Shown: piece by piece, positions 15,733 through 23,638 of the stretch
How positions within the stretch are numbered: position 1 is the first letter of the stretch
Layout of the letters: the number at the start of each line of letters is the position of its first letter
Assembly (NCBI RefSeq): GCF_050589625.1
Contig: NZ_JBNGOP010000002.1
Span: forward strand, 62,001 to 126,000
Length of the DNA: 64,000 nucleotides
Direction: 5' to 3'
DNA from: Pelagihabitans sp947500445
GTDB taxonomy: Bacteria > Bacteroidota > Bacteroidia > Flavobacteriales > Flavobacteriaceae
Translations under genes and position numbers: made by a program
Notes under the pieces: model-generated
Databases searched by the model: none
The model's input: only the letters and a program-made list of their open reading frames with translations
Told to the model about the DNA's origin: nothing

Positions 15733-17325
15733 TTATTTAAAAATCGACCGAACCTCACTATAAACCCTCTCAAAATTCTCCTCCAAATCCTCATCGGTAA
15801 ATGCCTTCTTTTTCTTAGGCATCCGCTTCTCTATCTTAGGTAACTTAAACTGAACCCTTTTATCCTCCCCATCAGCAAAGGTTATAAACTCACCTTGTTT
15901 TAGTCGAAAGAAAACGTCAGCTCTAATTTTTGCCACCTCACGCTCTCCTGTGGTAATGCGTGTGTCAAAATTGAGATTATAACCTCGATTCACGCTTGTG
16001 GTTTCGCTCTTTACAATTTCAAAGAAGCGTTCGTAATATTTAGCGGTGTCCGGGTCATTTACTTTTCCGAAGAATTGATAAGATAAATTGCTCAATATTG
16101 CCTTGCTTGCCTTATCCCCATAAATCATATCGTTCTGTATTTTATCTTGCATCACATAAACCGTTGCAATATCATAACTACGCAGCGTTGCCGGAATACG
16201 GTGCATATTCAAAAGCCGAATTGTAGGCGCTTCTTCCATCATCAAAAACGACGACTTTCCAGAACGCACACTCATTTGTTTTGTAATCGTGTGAATAATG
16301 GTTGCTATAATGGGAGAATACGCCGTTTCATATTTGGGATTATTTACTACAGAAATGACAGATGGTTTTTCCTGGCTATTAAGACCCAAAGGAACATCAT
16401 CTGCAGAGAGCACCATAAAAATGCGTTGGGTACTAATCTTTTTAAGGGCATTGGCCAGAGTGCTTTTTACCCCTGCGGTTTGCCTATCAGAATCTTTACC
16501 ACTTATAAAAGCGTCAGCCATTGCCCTAGAGGTCGCATTTGTACTCAAAAAAGCAATGAGACTGTCTGTGTCCAGAAATTGATAGATAGCGATTAGGTGT
16601 GGTAAGGTGCAGTATTTCGGATAGGATGTATGCAATTTCCAAATCAATCCACCTATCAAACCTTCCGCTGCATCGTTAAAGAATTTGCTTGATCCAAAGC
16701 TTCCAGATTCCCGTTGTTCTAAAAGGTTTTCAATTAAAACCCGTGCCACTTCATTGACAATCTCTTCATTTTGCATGTACTGCGGAGCAATCGGGTTTAC
16801 TCGGTCGTAGATATCATCAAAAGAAATCACTCGAAAATCAATAGCATTCTTCTCAAATAAGGGATATGCCATTTCGGTAATTTCAAAATTCTTGTAGTCG
16901 TGAATGATTCCACAAAAGGAGTGCTTACTAAAATGAGATAGAAAATTATAAACGACACTCTCGGTTTTACCGCTTCCGGCGGAACCAATTACGGAAGCCC
17001 CTCTTTTAATATTATCAATTTTAAAACTTCCTCGCTTTACTTTAAATTGAACTTGATATTTATTCTTATCGTTTAATAAGTCGCTCTCCTTGTGAAGAAA
17101 AACATACATGACCGTATTTATTAATAAGAGCGGACAGCCAACGTAGAGCAACTGAAAGAACCATTCAACAGCATGAAAATTCATTTTAAAGAGCAGCCCT
17201 AAACAAATAGCTGTTAAAGCTATATTGGTAATAAAGGCATAGCGTGTTAACTTGAATAGGCAATAGAAAATCAATCCCATTCCAATCAATAGTGTCATCG
17301 TAAAAAATAGTCCTTGTGTCCCCAT
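15733..17325 (-). CDS. Type IV coupling protein (TraG/VirD4 family, MobC-like)
   Basis: A 530-aa T4CP that docks the relaxosome to the T4SS and pumps DNA. Seen: two to three N-terminal membrane segments (about residues 5-90), Walker A GSAGSGKTES around 110-119, and a later SSFLMMEEAPTIRLL segment with Walker B-like acidic residues. It sits 1 bp after the relaxase stop codon, the usual mob pairing. In Bacteroides elements this protein is called MobC or BfmC; I leave the symbol empty because names vary. Confidence 0.9.
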   Translation of the reverse strand: MGTQGLFFTMTLLIGMGLIFYCLFKLTRYAFITNIALTAICLGLLFKMNFHAVEWFFQLLYVGCPLLLINTVMYVFLHKESDLLNDKNKYQVQFKVKRGSFKIDNIKRGASVIGSAGSGKTESVVYNFLSHFSKHSFCGIIHDYKNFEITEMAYPLFEKNAIDFRVISFDDIYDRVNPIAPQYMQNEEIVNEVARVLIENLLEQRESGSFGSSKFFNDAAEGLIGGLIWKLHTSYPKYCTLPHLIAIYQFLDTDSLIAFLSTNATSRAMADAFISGKDSDRQTAGVKSTLANALKKISTQRIFMVLSADDVPLGLNSQEKPSVISVVNNPKYETAYSPIIATIIHTITKQMSVRSGKSSFLMMEEAPTIRLLNMHRIPATLRSYDIATVYVMQDKIQNDMIYGDKASKAILSNLSYQFFGKVNDPDTAKYYERFFEIVKSETTSVNRGYNLNFDTRITTGEREVAKIRADVFFRLKQGEFITFADGEDKRVQFKLPKIEKRMPKKKKAFTDEDLEENFERVYSEVRSIFK

Positions 17326-17326
17326 A

Positions 17327-18355
17327 TCAAATACCTATTGAACCTGATTTTATGGCGATATCAACACCCCGTTTTAAATACCTTATGGTTTTCAATGCGA
17401 GCTGTACTTTGTTGGTTGGTATGCTATTTAAGGGAACGCCAGCCTTACCCAAAATTTTGAAGGCAACCGATTTTTCACTTGTAGGCAAACCCAATAAAGT
17501 CGAAAAGTAGCGTTTCGGATTCTTGATAAAATCTTTCTTTGATTGATACGATTCCGCATAGTTTCGTTTGTAACTGAAAGTGCTATCGAATGTCTTTTCC
17601 GCTTTTGCGAAAAACGAATCCCTATCAAAACCACGCTTCACCAGTTTTCCGTTTATCATTACATCAGAAGCTTTGTATTTACTTCCTGGAGAAAGACTGA
17701 CGGAATCAGACATATCCTTTCTACTTACGATAATATGAATATGACTCTGGTTGCCCTCTTTGTGCATTCCCTGAACAATTCGTTTTCCATTTTGTTGATG
17801 GGGCGCTTCTTTTTCCAATCGGTTGATTTTGCTTTCTAATCTTATGATGCTTCCCCCCTGTTGTCCTTGCTTGATTTGCCTAATTTCATTTTTGAGTTTT
17901 AAAATCTTAGTGGCGAATGGTTGATTCTCCCGGACCTGTTTATCCGTTCCTTTAAAAGTGCGCTGATGTTCAATTTTAGCATAGTATTTAATATCATCAA
18001 CGGTTACCGGTCTGCTATTAATCTCACGATTAAAAGAGCTTGCATAATCTTTCATTATTGCTCTTGTGTATCGCTTTAATTCTTCCCTACTGTTTTGTAG
18101 TTTTCGTAATTCATATTTACTTGGACTAACGGTGATGGAATAAAATTTGGGTTCTTTCTTTTTAAGCTTCGATGTATTTCCGTCAATTTCCCTAACTACT
18201 TCGGATGCATTTATCTCGTCCCCATATTGATTGAAAAAATGTTCCATGTCTTCTTGTTCCAATCCTTGGTTTTCCTTTTCTAGGTACTCCACAAAACCTG
18301 CTGAACTTTGCGAATAATCACCACCTAGTTTTTGTGCCGTTACTGTTATATACAT
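17327..18355 (-). CDS. Relaxase/mobilisation nuclease (MobB-like, DUF5712-type)
   Basis: A 342-aa relaxase nicking at oriT. The metal-binding triad lies in SHIHIIVSRKD near residues 202-211 (H-x-H with SR following), and Tyr residues in the N-terminal MYITVTAQKLGGDYSQSS region are candidates for the nucleophile. The GDYSQSSAGFVEYLEKEN opening is characteristic of the flavobacterial relaxase family I know as DUF5712. It is preceded by the accessory mobilisation protein (12 bp) and followed by the coupling protein. Confidence 0.85.
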   Translation of the reverse strand: MYITVTAQKLGGDYSQSSAGFVEYLEKENQGLEQEDMEHFFNQYGDEINASEVVREIDGNTSKLKKKEPKFYSITVSPSKYELRKLQNSREELKRYTRAIMKDYASSFNREINSRPVTVDDIKYYAKIEHQRTFKGTDKQVRENQPFATKILKLKNEIRQIKQGQQGGSIIRLESKINRLEKEAPHQQNGKRIVQGMHKEGNQSHIHIIVSRKDMSDSVSLSPGSKYKASDVMINGKLVKRGFDRDSFFAKAEKTFDSTFSYKRNYAESYQSKKDFIKNPKRYFSTLLGLPTSEKSVAFKILGKAGVPLNSIPTNKVQLALKTIRYLKRGVDIAIKSGSIGI

Positions 18356-18367
18356 CGTCTTAAATAT

Positions 18368-18766
18368 TTATAATTCATCATCATTTTCTAATCGCTCAAC
18401 AAACCTGACTTTTTGCTTTTTCTCTGGAATTTCCTTCTCTAGAATCAAGTTCTTTTTCGGTGGTTCGGCTGCTGCAAAAAGCGATTGCATCATCGCAACC
18501 GTTGGCTTGGTTTGGTTCTTTTCAATGTCCTTCATTATTGCAATAACTCCATTGATTCGCTTTTTTATCAGGGCTTCCAAAGTCTGCATTTGAGGTCCGA
18601 TTGATTCGTGCGGAGAAATGCCATTATCCTCAAAAAAAGCAATCATCAGTAGTAATGTCATCGATTGTGATTCGGACACTTTTTTACAGAATCGCCGAAA
18701 CTTAATCGCTACTGAAGCCTTAATCTTGAAGGTTACAAAACCTTCTTTTTCATATCCTTTATCCAT
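18368..18766 (-). CDS. BfmA/BtgA-like accessory mobilisation protein
   Basis: A 132-aa basic protein directly upstream of the relaxase. The N-terminal half (FVTFKIKASVAIKFRRFCKK) looks like a ribbon-helix-helix-type DNA-binding region and the C-terminus is Lys/Glu-rich; both fit BfmA/BtgA proteins that bind oriT and help the relaxase. The candidate oriT lies just upstream. Confidence 0.78.
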   Translation of the reverse strand: MDKGYEKEGFVTFKIKASVAIKFRRFCKKVSESQSMTLLLMIAFFEDNGISPHESIGPQMQTLEALIKKRINGVIAIMKDIEKNQTKPTVAMMQSLFAAAEPPKKNLILEKEIPEKKQKVRFVERLENDDEL

Positions 18767-19147
18767 CTTTTTAGTAATAAATTTTGCTACCTCATTGGTC
18801 TGACACCAGATTTTAGTAAAAAAGAGAGCCTAAAAATCAATTCAGAAAAATTAAAAACCTTGCCAGACTCTGTAAATACTATCGTATTGGAAAAACTGAA
18901 AATCGAAACCTCGCGCCAGCGGGTTACCCTCTTGCTATTCCTTTTTCCCCCGCAGGGGAAATTCAGAATACCTTTCCCTCAAGGTAAAGGCTCTTTTACC
19001 TACTCACTTTCAAACAGCAAATTTTAAGAATGATTTGAAGCTGGTTTTACGGATTCAGAAGTATACTCTGCTAACCATTGAATTTTCCATAAACGAAAAC
19101 GAACAGCTTTTTAAAGGCTGTCCGTTCTTTTCGATTCTAGTGTAGTT
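18767..19147. other. Candidate oriT region (non-coding, 380 bp)
   Basis: No gene is supported here. It lies immediately upstream of the accessory Mob/relaxase genes, the usual oriT position. Inverted repeats seen: TTCCCC-CGCA-GGGGAA (18945-18960), TACCTT-N6-AAGGTA (18969-18986), and a GC-rich GCGCCAGCGGG string at 18913-18923. The nick site cannot be named from sequence alone. Confidence 0.5.
19096..19128. terminator. Hairpin terminator downstream of the 65-aa gene
   Basis: AAAACGAACAGC pairs with GCTGTCCGTTCT (G-U pairs included), followed by TTTT on the plus strand and TTCGTTTTC on the minus strand. It ends the minus-strand ssb-to-small-gene run and insulates the oriT region. Confidence 0.65.
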
Positions 19148-19345
19148 TTAGATTTTAAAAATAAATTTATAATTGTACAAATTTCGGATTGCTTCTTCTT
19201 CTAGAATAGCATGATAATCCTCTTGATTGTTCACGGCACACATTTGAATTTCCTTGCCGTGCTTCGCTTCGATTTCCTTTCGAGATTCCGCCAATAATTT
19301 CTCTTGGGTCTCACCATCCAAGTTATTATAATTTAAATATATCAT
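19148..19345 (-). CDS. Small conserved-looking hypothetical protein (65 aa)
   Basis: A 65-aa acidic protein, MIYLNYNNLDGETQEKLLAESRKEIEAK..., with helix-forming Glu/Lys content and no motif I can name. It follows the RadC-like gene by 14 bp in the same direction. Small ORFs like this are regular members of flavobacterial conjugative elements; function unknown. Confidence 0.6.
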   Translation of the reverse strand: MIYLNYNNLDGETQEKLLAESRKEIEAKHGKEIQMCAVNNQEDYHAILEEEAIRNLYNYKFIFKI

Positions 19346-19359
19346 AGCTTAGAATTTTA

Positions 19360-19809
19360 CTAGAGTATACCTTCATCTTTAAAGCTGTAATAACCTCCAT
19401 TTGGCACAACAATCAGATGGTCCAATACAAGAATATCTAGAAATTTAGCTGCTCGTTTTATCTTGTTCGTGATATTGATATCGGCTTCGCTTGGCTTCAA
19501 TTTTCCACTCGGATGATTGTGGGCTAAAATTATAGCTACAGAAAGCGATTTTAAAATCGTGGCGAATAGTAATCTAATATCTACCAAAGTTCCCGTAATT
19601 CCACCTTGCGAAATTTGGTGAACCCCTTTCACTTTATTACTGTTATTCAGTAATAGAATTTTAAAAGATTCATGCACCTCAATAGTATCTTTATCCCAGT
19701 TTTCATATAGTAGGTTTGCTGCATCCTGAGAGTGGTTTATCTTTTTCCAAAAGGCGGATTTTACGCCACCGATATAACTGATTTTTATTTCATTTACTTT
19801 ATTTTCCAT
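19360..19809 (-). CDS. RadC-like JAB/MPN domain protein
   Basis: A 149-aa protein with the JAMM metal-binding motif as AHNHPSG...SEAD (H-x-H plus downstream Asp), the hallmark of RadC-like proteins common on mobile elements. Start ATG at 19809 (MENKVNEIKI) is preferred because the upstream extension to 19866 reads back through a terminator hairpin. It lacks the N-terminal helix-hairpin-helix domain of chromosomal RadC. The role in element establishment or repair is not known. Confidence 0.88.
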   Translation of the reverse strand: MENKVNEIKISYIGGVKSAFWKKINHSQDAANLLYENWDKDTIEVHESFKILLLNNSNKVKGVHQISQGGITGTLVDIRLLFATILKSLSVAIILAHNHPSGKLKPSEADINITNKIKRAAKFLDILVLDHLIVVPNGGYYSFKDEGIL

Positions 19810-19840
19810 TGTGATAAAAATTAAGGAGTTAGTATAAAAA

Positions 19841-19870
19841 GAGGGTGCATCTTTCCACAGGAACACCCTC
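19841..19870 (-). terminator. Hairpin with conserved loop, copy 1
   Basis: Stem GAGGGTG/CACCCTC around a loop that contains an inner TTCC-ACA-GGAA stem; on the minus strand it is followed by TTTTTAT. It ends the DUF6876 gene. A near-identical hairpin (20292-20321) ends ssb, with a compensatory T-A to C-G change in the stem. Confidence 0.8.
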
Positions 19871-19877
19871 TTAAAAT

Positions 19878-20258
19878 TTAATATTCGCTAGGTAACATTA
19901 ACGTATCGTTTACAAAAAATAGCCGTAGTTCATCCAAAGGAAAATCCGTAAAACCGTACCTATGCGTTTCAAAAATATTATCGTTTCCATCACTATACGT
20001 GATCGTGGCTTCACATTCTTTTTCGGCTTGTTCCTTTTCAGTCAATCGTTTAAAATCAATAGTAATGAAACTGCTTTTCTGCCTTAGATTTTTAGCAATT
20101 ACAGAAGCATCGGTAATCAGCCAAAAGCACTCCGCAGTATTTGCTAAATACTTTAAGCCATCGGTAAATCGGGTTCGTGTTAATGGGATTCGGTAAAACA
20201 TTTCAGTACCGTTAAAATGTTGTAATCCCTCTTTAATTTCTCTAACTTTATTGCTCAT
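19878..20258 (-). CDS. DUF6876-like protein
   Basis: A 126-aa soluble protein of unknown function. The segments LQHFNGTEMFYR and TDGLKYLANTAECFWLI are the conserved parts of the family I recall as DUF6876, typical of Bacteroidetes mobile elements. I use the ATG at 20258 (MSNKVREIKEG); the upstream extension to 20309 would translate the ssb terminator hairpin. Its start pairs with a terminator on each side, so it seems to be an individually insulated gene. Confidence 0.72.
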   Translation of the reverse strand: MSNKVREIKEGLQHFNGTEMFYRIPLTRTRFTDGLKYLANTAECFWLITDASVIAKNLRQKSSFITIDFKRLTEKEQAEKECEATITYSDGNDNIFETHRYGFTDFPLDELRLFFVNDTLMLPSEY

Positions 20259-20291
20259 TGTAATTTTCTTTAAGAAGTTAATAATGAAAAA

Positions 20292-20321
20292 GAGGGCGCA
20301 TCTTTCCACAGGAACGCCCTC
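20292..20321 (-). terminator. Hairpin with conserved loop, copy 2
   Basis: Stem GAGGGCG/CGCCCTC with the same inner TTCC-ACA-GGAA as copy 1, 8 bp after the ssb stop and followed on the minus strand by TTTTTCATT. The C-G pair replacing T-A of copy 1 shows selection on the structure. Confidence 0.8.
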
Positions 20322-20328
20322 TTTATTT

Positions 20329-20670
20329 TTACTCGCCTTTAATACCTAACAGTAAAATTTCATCCGCTACCACCTCGGTAACATATCTTTGATTGCCGTC
20401 TTCGGTTTCGTAGCTTCTAGTTTTTAATTTTCCGCTGATACCGATTTCCTTGCCTTTTGCAACGTACTTTTCTATAATTTCCGCGGTTTTACCCCAAGCG
20501 ACAACCGTATGCCAGTTTGTTTCGGTTTGCTTCTCACCTTTGGCATTTTTGTAATACTCATTTGTTGCCAATGAAAGCCGTGCAACCTTTTTGCCGCTTT
20601 CTAAGTTCGTAATGGTCGGCTCTTGTCCAACGTTTCCAATTAACTGTACGTGATTTTTTAAAATACTCAT
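20329..20670 (-). CDS. ssb: Single-stranded DNA-binding protein
   Basis: A 113-aa SSB, an OB-fold protein that coats ssDNA. Seen: LIGNVGQEP at the start, then RLSLATNEYY, WHTVVAWGK and YVAKGKEIGISGKL, all SSB family blocks. It lacks the acidic DDDIPF-type tail of chromosomal SSB, as plasmid- and ICE-encoded versions in this phylum often do. In conjugative elements ssb is a leading-region gene expressed early after transfer. A large palindrome lies about 125 bp upstream. Confidence 0.93.
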   Translation of the reverse strand: MSILKNHVQLIGNVGQEPTITNLESGKKVARLSLATNEYYKNAKGEKQTETNWHTVVAWGKTAEIIEKYVAKGKEIGISGKLKTRSYETEDGNQRYVTEVVADEILLLGIKGE

Positions 20671-20793
20671 AATAGAAGATTTAAAGATTAATTAATAGAC
20701 TACCCGAACCATTCAAGCAGTATTTGTTTATATATTTTTTGAGTGATTTACTTATTATATCTAGAGCGTTTTCCTTTTGTTGTTTTTTTAACT

Positions 20794-21065
20794 TTTGTTC
20801 CACGTCCTTTTTGCTGATTTTGTAAGATTTCATAAGATTCCTTTTAGATTTACTTCCCATAGCGCCTTCGCTGTTACCTTTTTTTGTTGCTCGGACTCTT
20901 CAATATTCCATCTTGGTAAGGCGTATAAAAAGCGCAGCGGCTTTATGCCGCCGTCCAAGATGGAATGTTGTTATTTTGCTGTCAAAAAAAGGTATTGGTG
21001 GAGGTTCGGGAGTAGGTCTAAATCCCTTGTGAAATATAAAATCATAGGACGTGGAACAAATTGGA
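20794..21065. repeat. Giant imperfect palindrome (~270 bp)
   Basis: Arms 20794-20916 and 20955-21065 pair along most of their length. Matching blocks from outside in: TTGTTCCACGTCCT with AGGACGTGGAACAA; TGATTTT with AAAATCA; ATTTCATAAG with CTTGTGAAAT; ACCTTTTTTTG with CAAAAAAAGGT; CAATATTCCATCTTGG (20901-20916) with CCAAGATGGAATGTTG (20955-20970). The 38-nt centre folds further. It could form a large hairpin in ssDNA or RNA. Confidence 0.8.
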
Positions 21066-21271
21066 AATAGTATTTTCCGGTGAAGCGAACGTGATGCTTC
21101 AACTTTATATTGGGAACGTAGTGTTCCTGCCATTTTCGGTAGGAGAAGCGAAGTGGAAATCTAAAGTTGGAGGATCTTGTTCAAGACTTTTGCAGCGAAG
21201 CTCTTTCTCTGTAATAGAGCTTTTCTCGGAATGAAGGGGAATGTGCTGAGTGGAATAGCATAGATAATTTA

Positions 21272-21299
21272 CAAATGTATAACTAGGGTTAAAACCAAA
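21272..21299 (-). promoter_or_regulatory. Promoter-like pair reading towards ssb
   Basis: On the minus strand TTTG (21299-21296) is followed after 16 bp by TACATTTG (21279-21272), matching Bacteroidetes -33/-7 elements with slightly short spacing. It would give a ~600-nt untranslated leader, including the palindrome, before ssb. Confidence 0.4.
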
Positions 21300-21349
21300 A
21301 AGGGCTGACCTTAAATGCCAACCCCTACTTTTTAATAAAGTTTATATTT

Positions 21350-23125
21350 CTATTTAATCACCTCAATCACACTACCACAGGTCAACATATCATCTCCATA
21401 ATAAGGATTTTTAATTTCTTTTTCGGTGCTTAACCAGATAGCACCTTTATTGCTATTGGCCATAGGACATTTTTGAACGTATAATGTTTCCGCAGGTGAT
21501 TCGATATTCATTGCAAGGGCCACAATATTTTCATTTAAAACAACCAATTGAGCTCTTTGTTTTTTTAAATCCGTACTTGCTGAGATTGCACCCAAGATTT
21601 CAATACTTTTAGATAGATGCGATTTTTCCATCTTGCCCAAATCACTTACGTCTATTGCTTTCATTTTTGCTAATGTCGTTTTTGCTATAGCAGAAACTTG
21701 ACTCGCGTCACTATCCACAAAGGCATCTTCCATTTTAAAATAGGGTTTTAATGCAGCTTGAAAAGCTGTTTGAAATGACTTTGATAATTTCATTTTCATA
21801 GTTTGCATGGCATTGGATTTATTTTCTGAATCTCCTTGCATTCCCAAATGACCTTCGTGACCCGTCATTGTTTTTCCGCCAGACTTATTCATCATTGACT
21901 TCTTACCTTGTAATTGGGCTGCTGCATCTACCGTAAAGGTGCCATTGGTCACAATTTCGTCTCCATTTTCTAATCCTGAAGTAACTGTAAAATTATCTCC
22001 GCTACGAAGCCCAACAGTAACTTCTCGCATTTCAAAAACAGGCCTATTTGGATTTGGTTTTACATATACCAATGAGCGTTCCCCTGTCCATAATACCGCA
22101 CTTGCTGGAATATTCAATGATTCTCCCGGAACTTGGGCTGTGCCTTTTATCTTTCCAGAAACAAACATTCCAGGCTTGAATAAACTTTCGTTATTCTCTA
22201 AGGTTGCACGCACCGTCACAGTTCTTGTACTACTATTCAACACAGGGTCAATAAATGATATGACTGCATCAAATTCTTTATTAGGATATGCGCTCGTGGT
22301 AACCTTTATTTTCTGTCCTTTTTTAAACTGTGAAATTTGATTTTCATAAGCATCAAATTCTGCCCAAACTGAATTAAGGTTACTTACTTTTAGAATAGGC
22401 TGACCTTGTTTTAAATAATCACCTTCTGCCGCCATTACCATCGCTACTGTTCCTGAAACCGTTGCGTATAACGGGAAGTTTTCACGCACTTCTCCCGTTA
22501 ACTCTATATTGTCGATTTGACTTGCAGAAAGCTTCCATAGTTTCAACTTATTACGAACAGCTTTATATAAAGCTGGTTGAGATTCTTTTAAAGAAGTTGC
22601 TGTAATTAATTCCTGTTGAGCAGCTACGAGATTAGGGGAATAGATTGTGGCTAATAATTGCCCTCTTTTTACTTCTTGCCCTTCAAAACTTACATTTAAT
22701 TTCTCCAAACGACCATCAAAATAACTTGCTTGAATAGCATTGTTTTCCTCATTTGTAGCTATTTTACCAGATAGAGAAATAACCCCGTCATCATTACCTT
22801 CCATAAGGTTTCCAACAATGGTAGTTTCAATATTTGCTAATGCCATTGCATTTTCTGTCATCTGGATTTGGTTTGCCAATAGACCTTCAGAACTTGCTTC
22901 TGCAGGAATCAATTCCATACCACAAATTGGGCAATCACCAGGTTCTGATTGCAAAATTTGCGGATGCATTGAGCATGTCCACATTTCATTTATTGATGCC
23001 TCAGAATGGTTATGATTATCTGGACTTTCTGGAATAGACGATAGCGAAGAATTCCCGAATATCAAATAACCACCTATTAGTCCAATGATTACCGCAACAC
23101 CTAGGTATAGGATATTTTTTTTCAT
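21350..23125 (-). CDS. cusB: CusB-like RND periplasmic adaptor with heavy-metal-binding and DUF3347 domains
   Basis: A 591-aa membrane-fusion protein bridging the RND pump CusA and the outer-membrane channel for Cu(I)/Ag(I) efflux. Order: N-terminal signal anchor; metal-binding module WTCSMHPQIL...GDCPICGMEL (about 48-75); barrel-sandwich hybrid and alpha-hairpin (about 120-350); and a C-terminal DUF3347-type domain (from about 450) ending with KCPMANSN and CGSVIEV. A His/Met-rich linker lies near 415-440. It is last in the copper operon, separated from its CusA partner by four genes. Confidence 0.9.
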   Translation of the reverse strand: MKKNILYLGVAVIIGLIGGYLIFGNSSLSSIPESPDNHNHSEASINEMWTCSMHPQILQSEPGDCPICGMELIPAEASSEGLLANQIQMTENAMALANIETTIVGNLMEGNDDGVISLSGKIATNEENNAIQASYFDGRLEKLNVSFEGQEVKRGQLLATIYSPNLVAAQQELITATSLKESQPALYKAVRNKLKLWKLSASQIDNIELTGEVRENFPLYATVSGTVAMVMAAEGDYLKQGQPILKVSNLNSVWAEFDAYENQISQFKKGQKIKVTTSAYPNKEFDAVISFIDPVLNSSTRTVTVRATLENNESLFKPGMFVSGKIKGTAQVPGESLNIPASAVLWTGERSLVYVKPNPNRPVFEMREVTVGLRSGDNFTVTSGLENGDEIVTNGTFTVDAAAQLQGKKSMMNKSGGKTMTGHEGHLGMQGDSENKSNAMQTMKMKLSKSFQTAFQAALKPYFKMEDAFVDSDASQVSAIAKTTLAKMKAIDVSDLGKMEKSHLSKSIEILGAISASTDLKKQRAQLVVLNENIVALAMNIESPAETLYVQKCPMANSNKGAIWLSTEKEIKNPYYGDDMLTCGSVIEVIK

Positions 23126-23130
23126 AATTA

Positions 23131-23622
23131 TTATTTTTCGTTTTCAAGGCGTTGAATCATTGCCTTCATTTCTTCTATTTCCCTTTTTTGAGCTTTAATT
23201 ATATCGTCCGCCAATTTTTTTACTTCAGGGTCTTGAATGTCTGCACGCCCACTAGTTAAAATTGCTATGGAGTGATGAGGAATCATTGCCTTCATCCACA
23301 AAATATCTCCCACTATTGGTGCTTGCAGCCTTACGAGCCCTAGAGCGGTTCCAAAAAGAGCAATACTTCCTAAGACAATAGCGATGTTTTTCTTCTTGTT
23401 GGTGTACATATTACGCATCGCAACAAACATAATGATAGCCATAGTTGCGATACCTAAACAACTCATGTAGAATCTAGTTAGGCTAAAATAAACATGGTCT
23501 ATTTGATAGGTATTCAAGTACATCGTGATGTACATAGCTATGAATGATGCAGCAAGCATCGCTACAAATTTGGTATAATTTCCTTTTTTCATTTCGTTGT
23601 GATTTTTTTCTTCTGAATTCAT
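23131..23622 (-). CDS. DUF305 family membrane protein
   Basis: A 163-aa protein with three hydrophobic segments followed by MIPHHSIAILTSGRADIQDPEVKKL and a charged helix: the M-x2-H-H motif of DUF305, a ferritin-like fold protein frequent in copper operons. His and Met residues suggest metal binding at the membrane. It is 5 bp from cusB and 16 bp from copA. An internal ATG at 23592 is a possible alternative start. Confidence 0.85.
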   Translation of the reverse strand: MNSEEKNHNEMKKGNYTKFVAMLAASFIAMYITMYLNTYQIDHVYFSLTRFYMSCLGIATMAIIMFVAMRNMYTNKKKNIAIVLGSIALFGTALGLVRLQAPIVGDILWMKAMIPHHSIAILTSGRADIQDPEVKKLADDIIKAQKREIEEMKAMIQRLENEK

Positions 23623-23638
23623 TGTTCTTTATTTTTTA

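Larger units (their letters stand above)
20671..21349 (-). other. Long structured non-coding region upstream of ssb
   Basis: A 679-bp stretch without a supported gene. It holds the giant palindrome (20794-21065), several small hairpins between 21075 and 21230 (for example GAAGCGAACGTGATGCTTC and GGGAACGTAGTGTTCC), and a promoter-like pair at 21272-21299 pointing towards ssb. ORFs inside it follow the palindrome arms and are not credible. Confidence 0.55.

Noticed and set aside
20795..21133. ORFs within the giant palindrome (20795-21070 plus and 20900-21133 minus)
   Set aside because: They mirror each other because of the palindrome arms and contain no domain.
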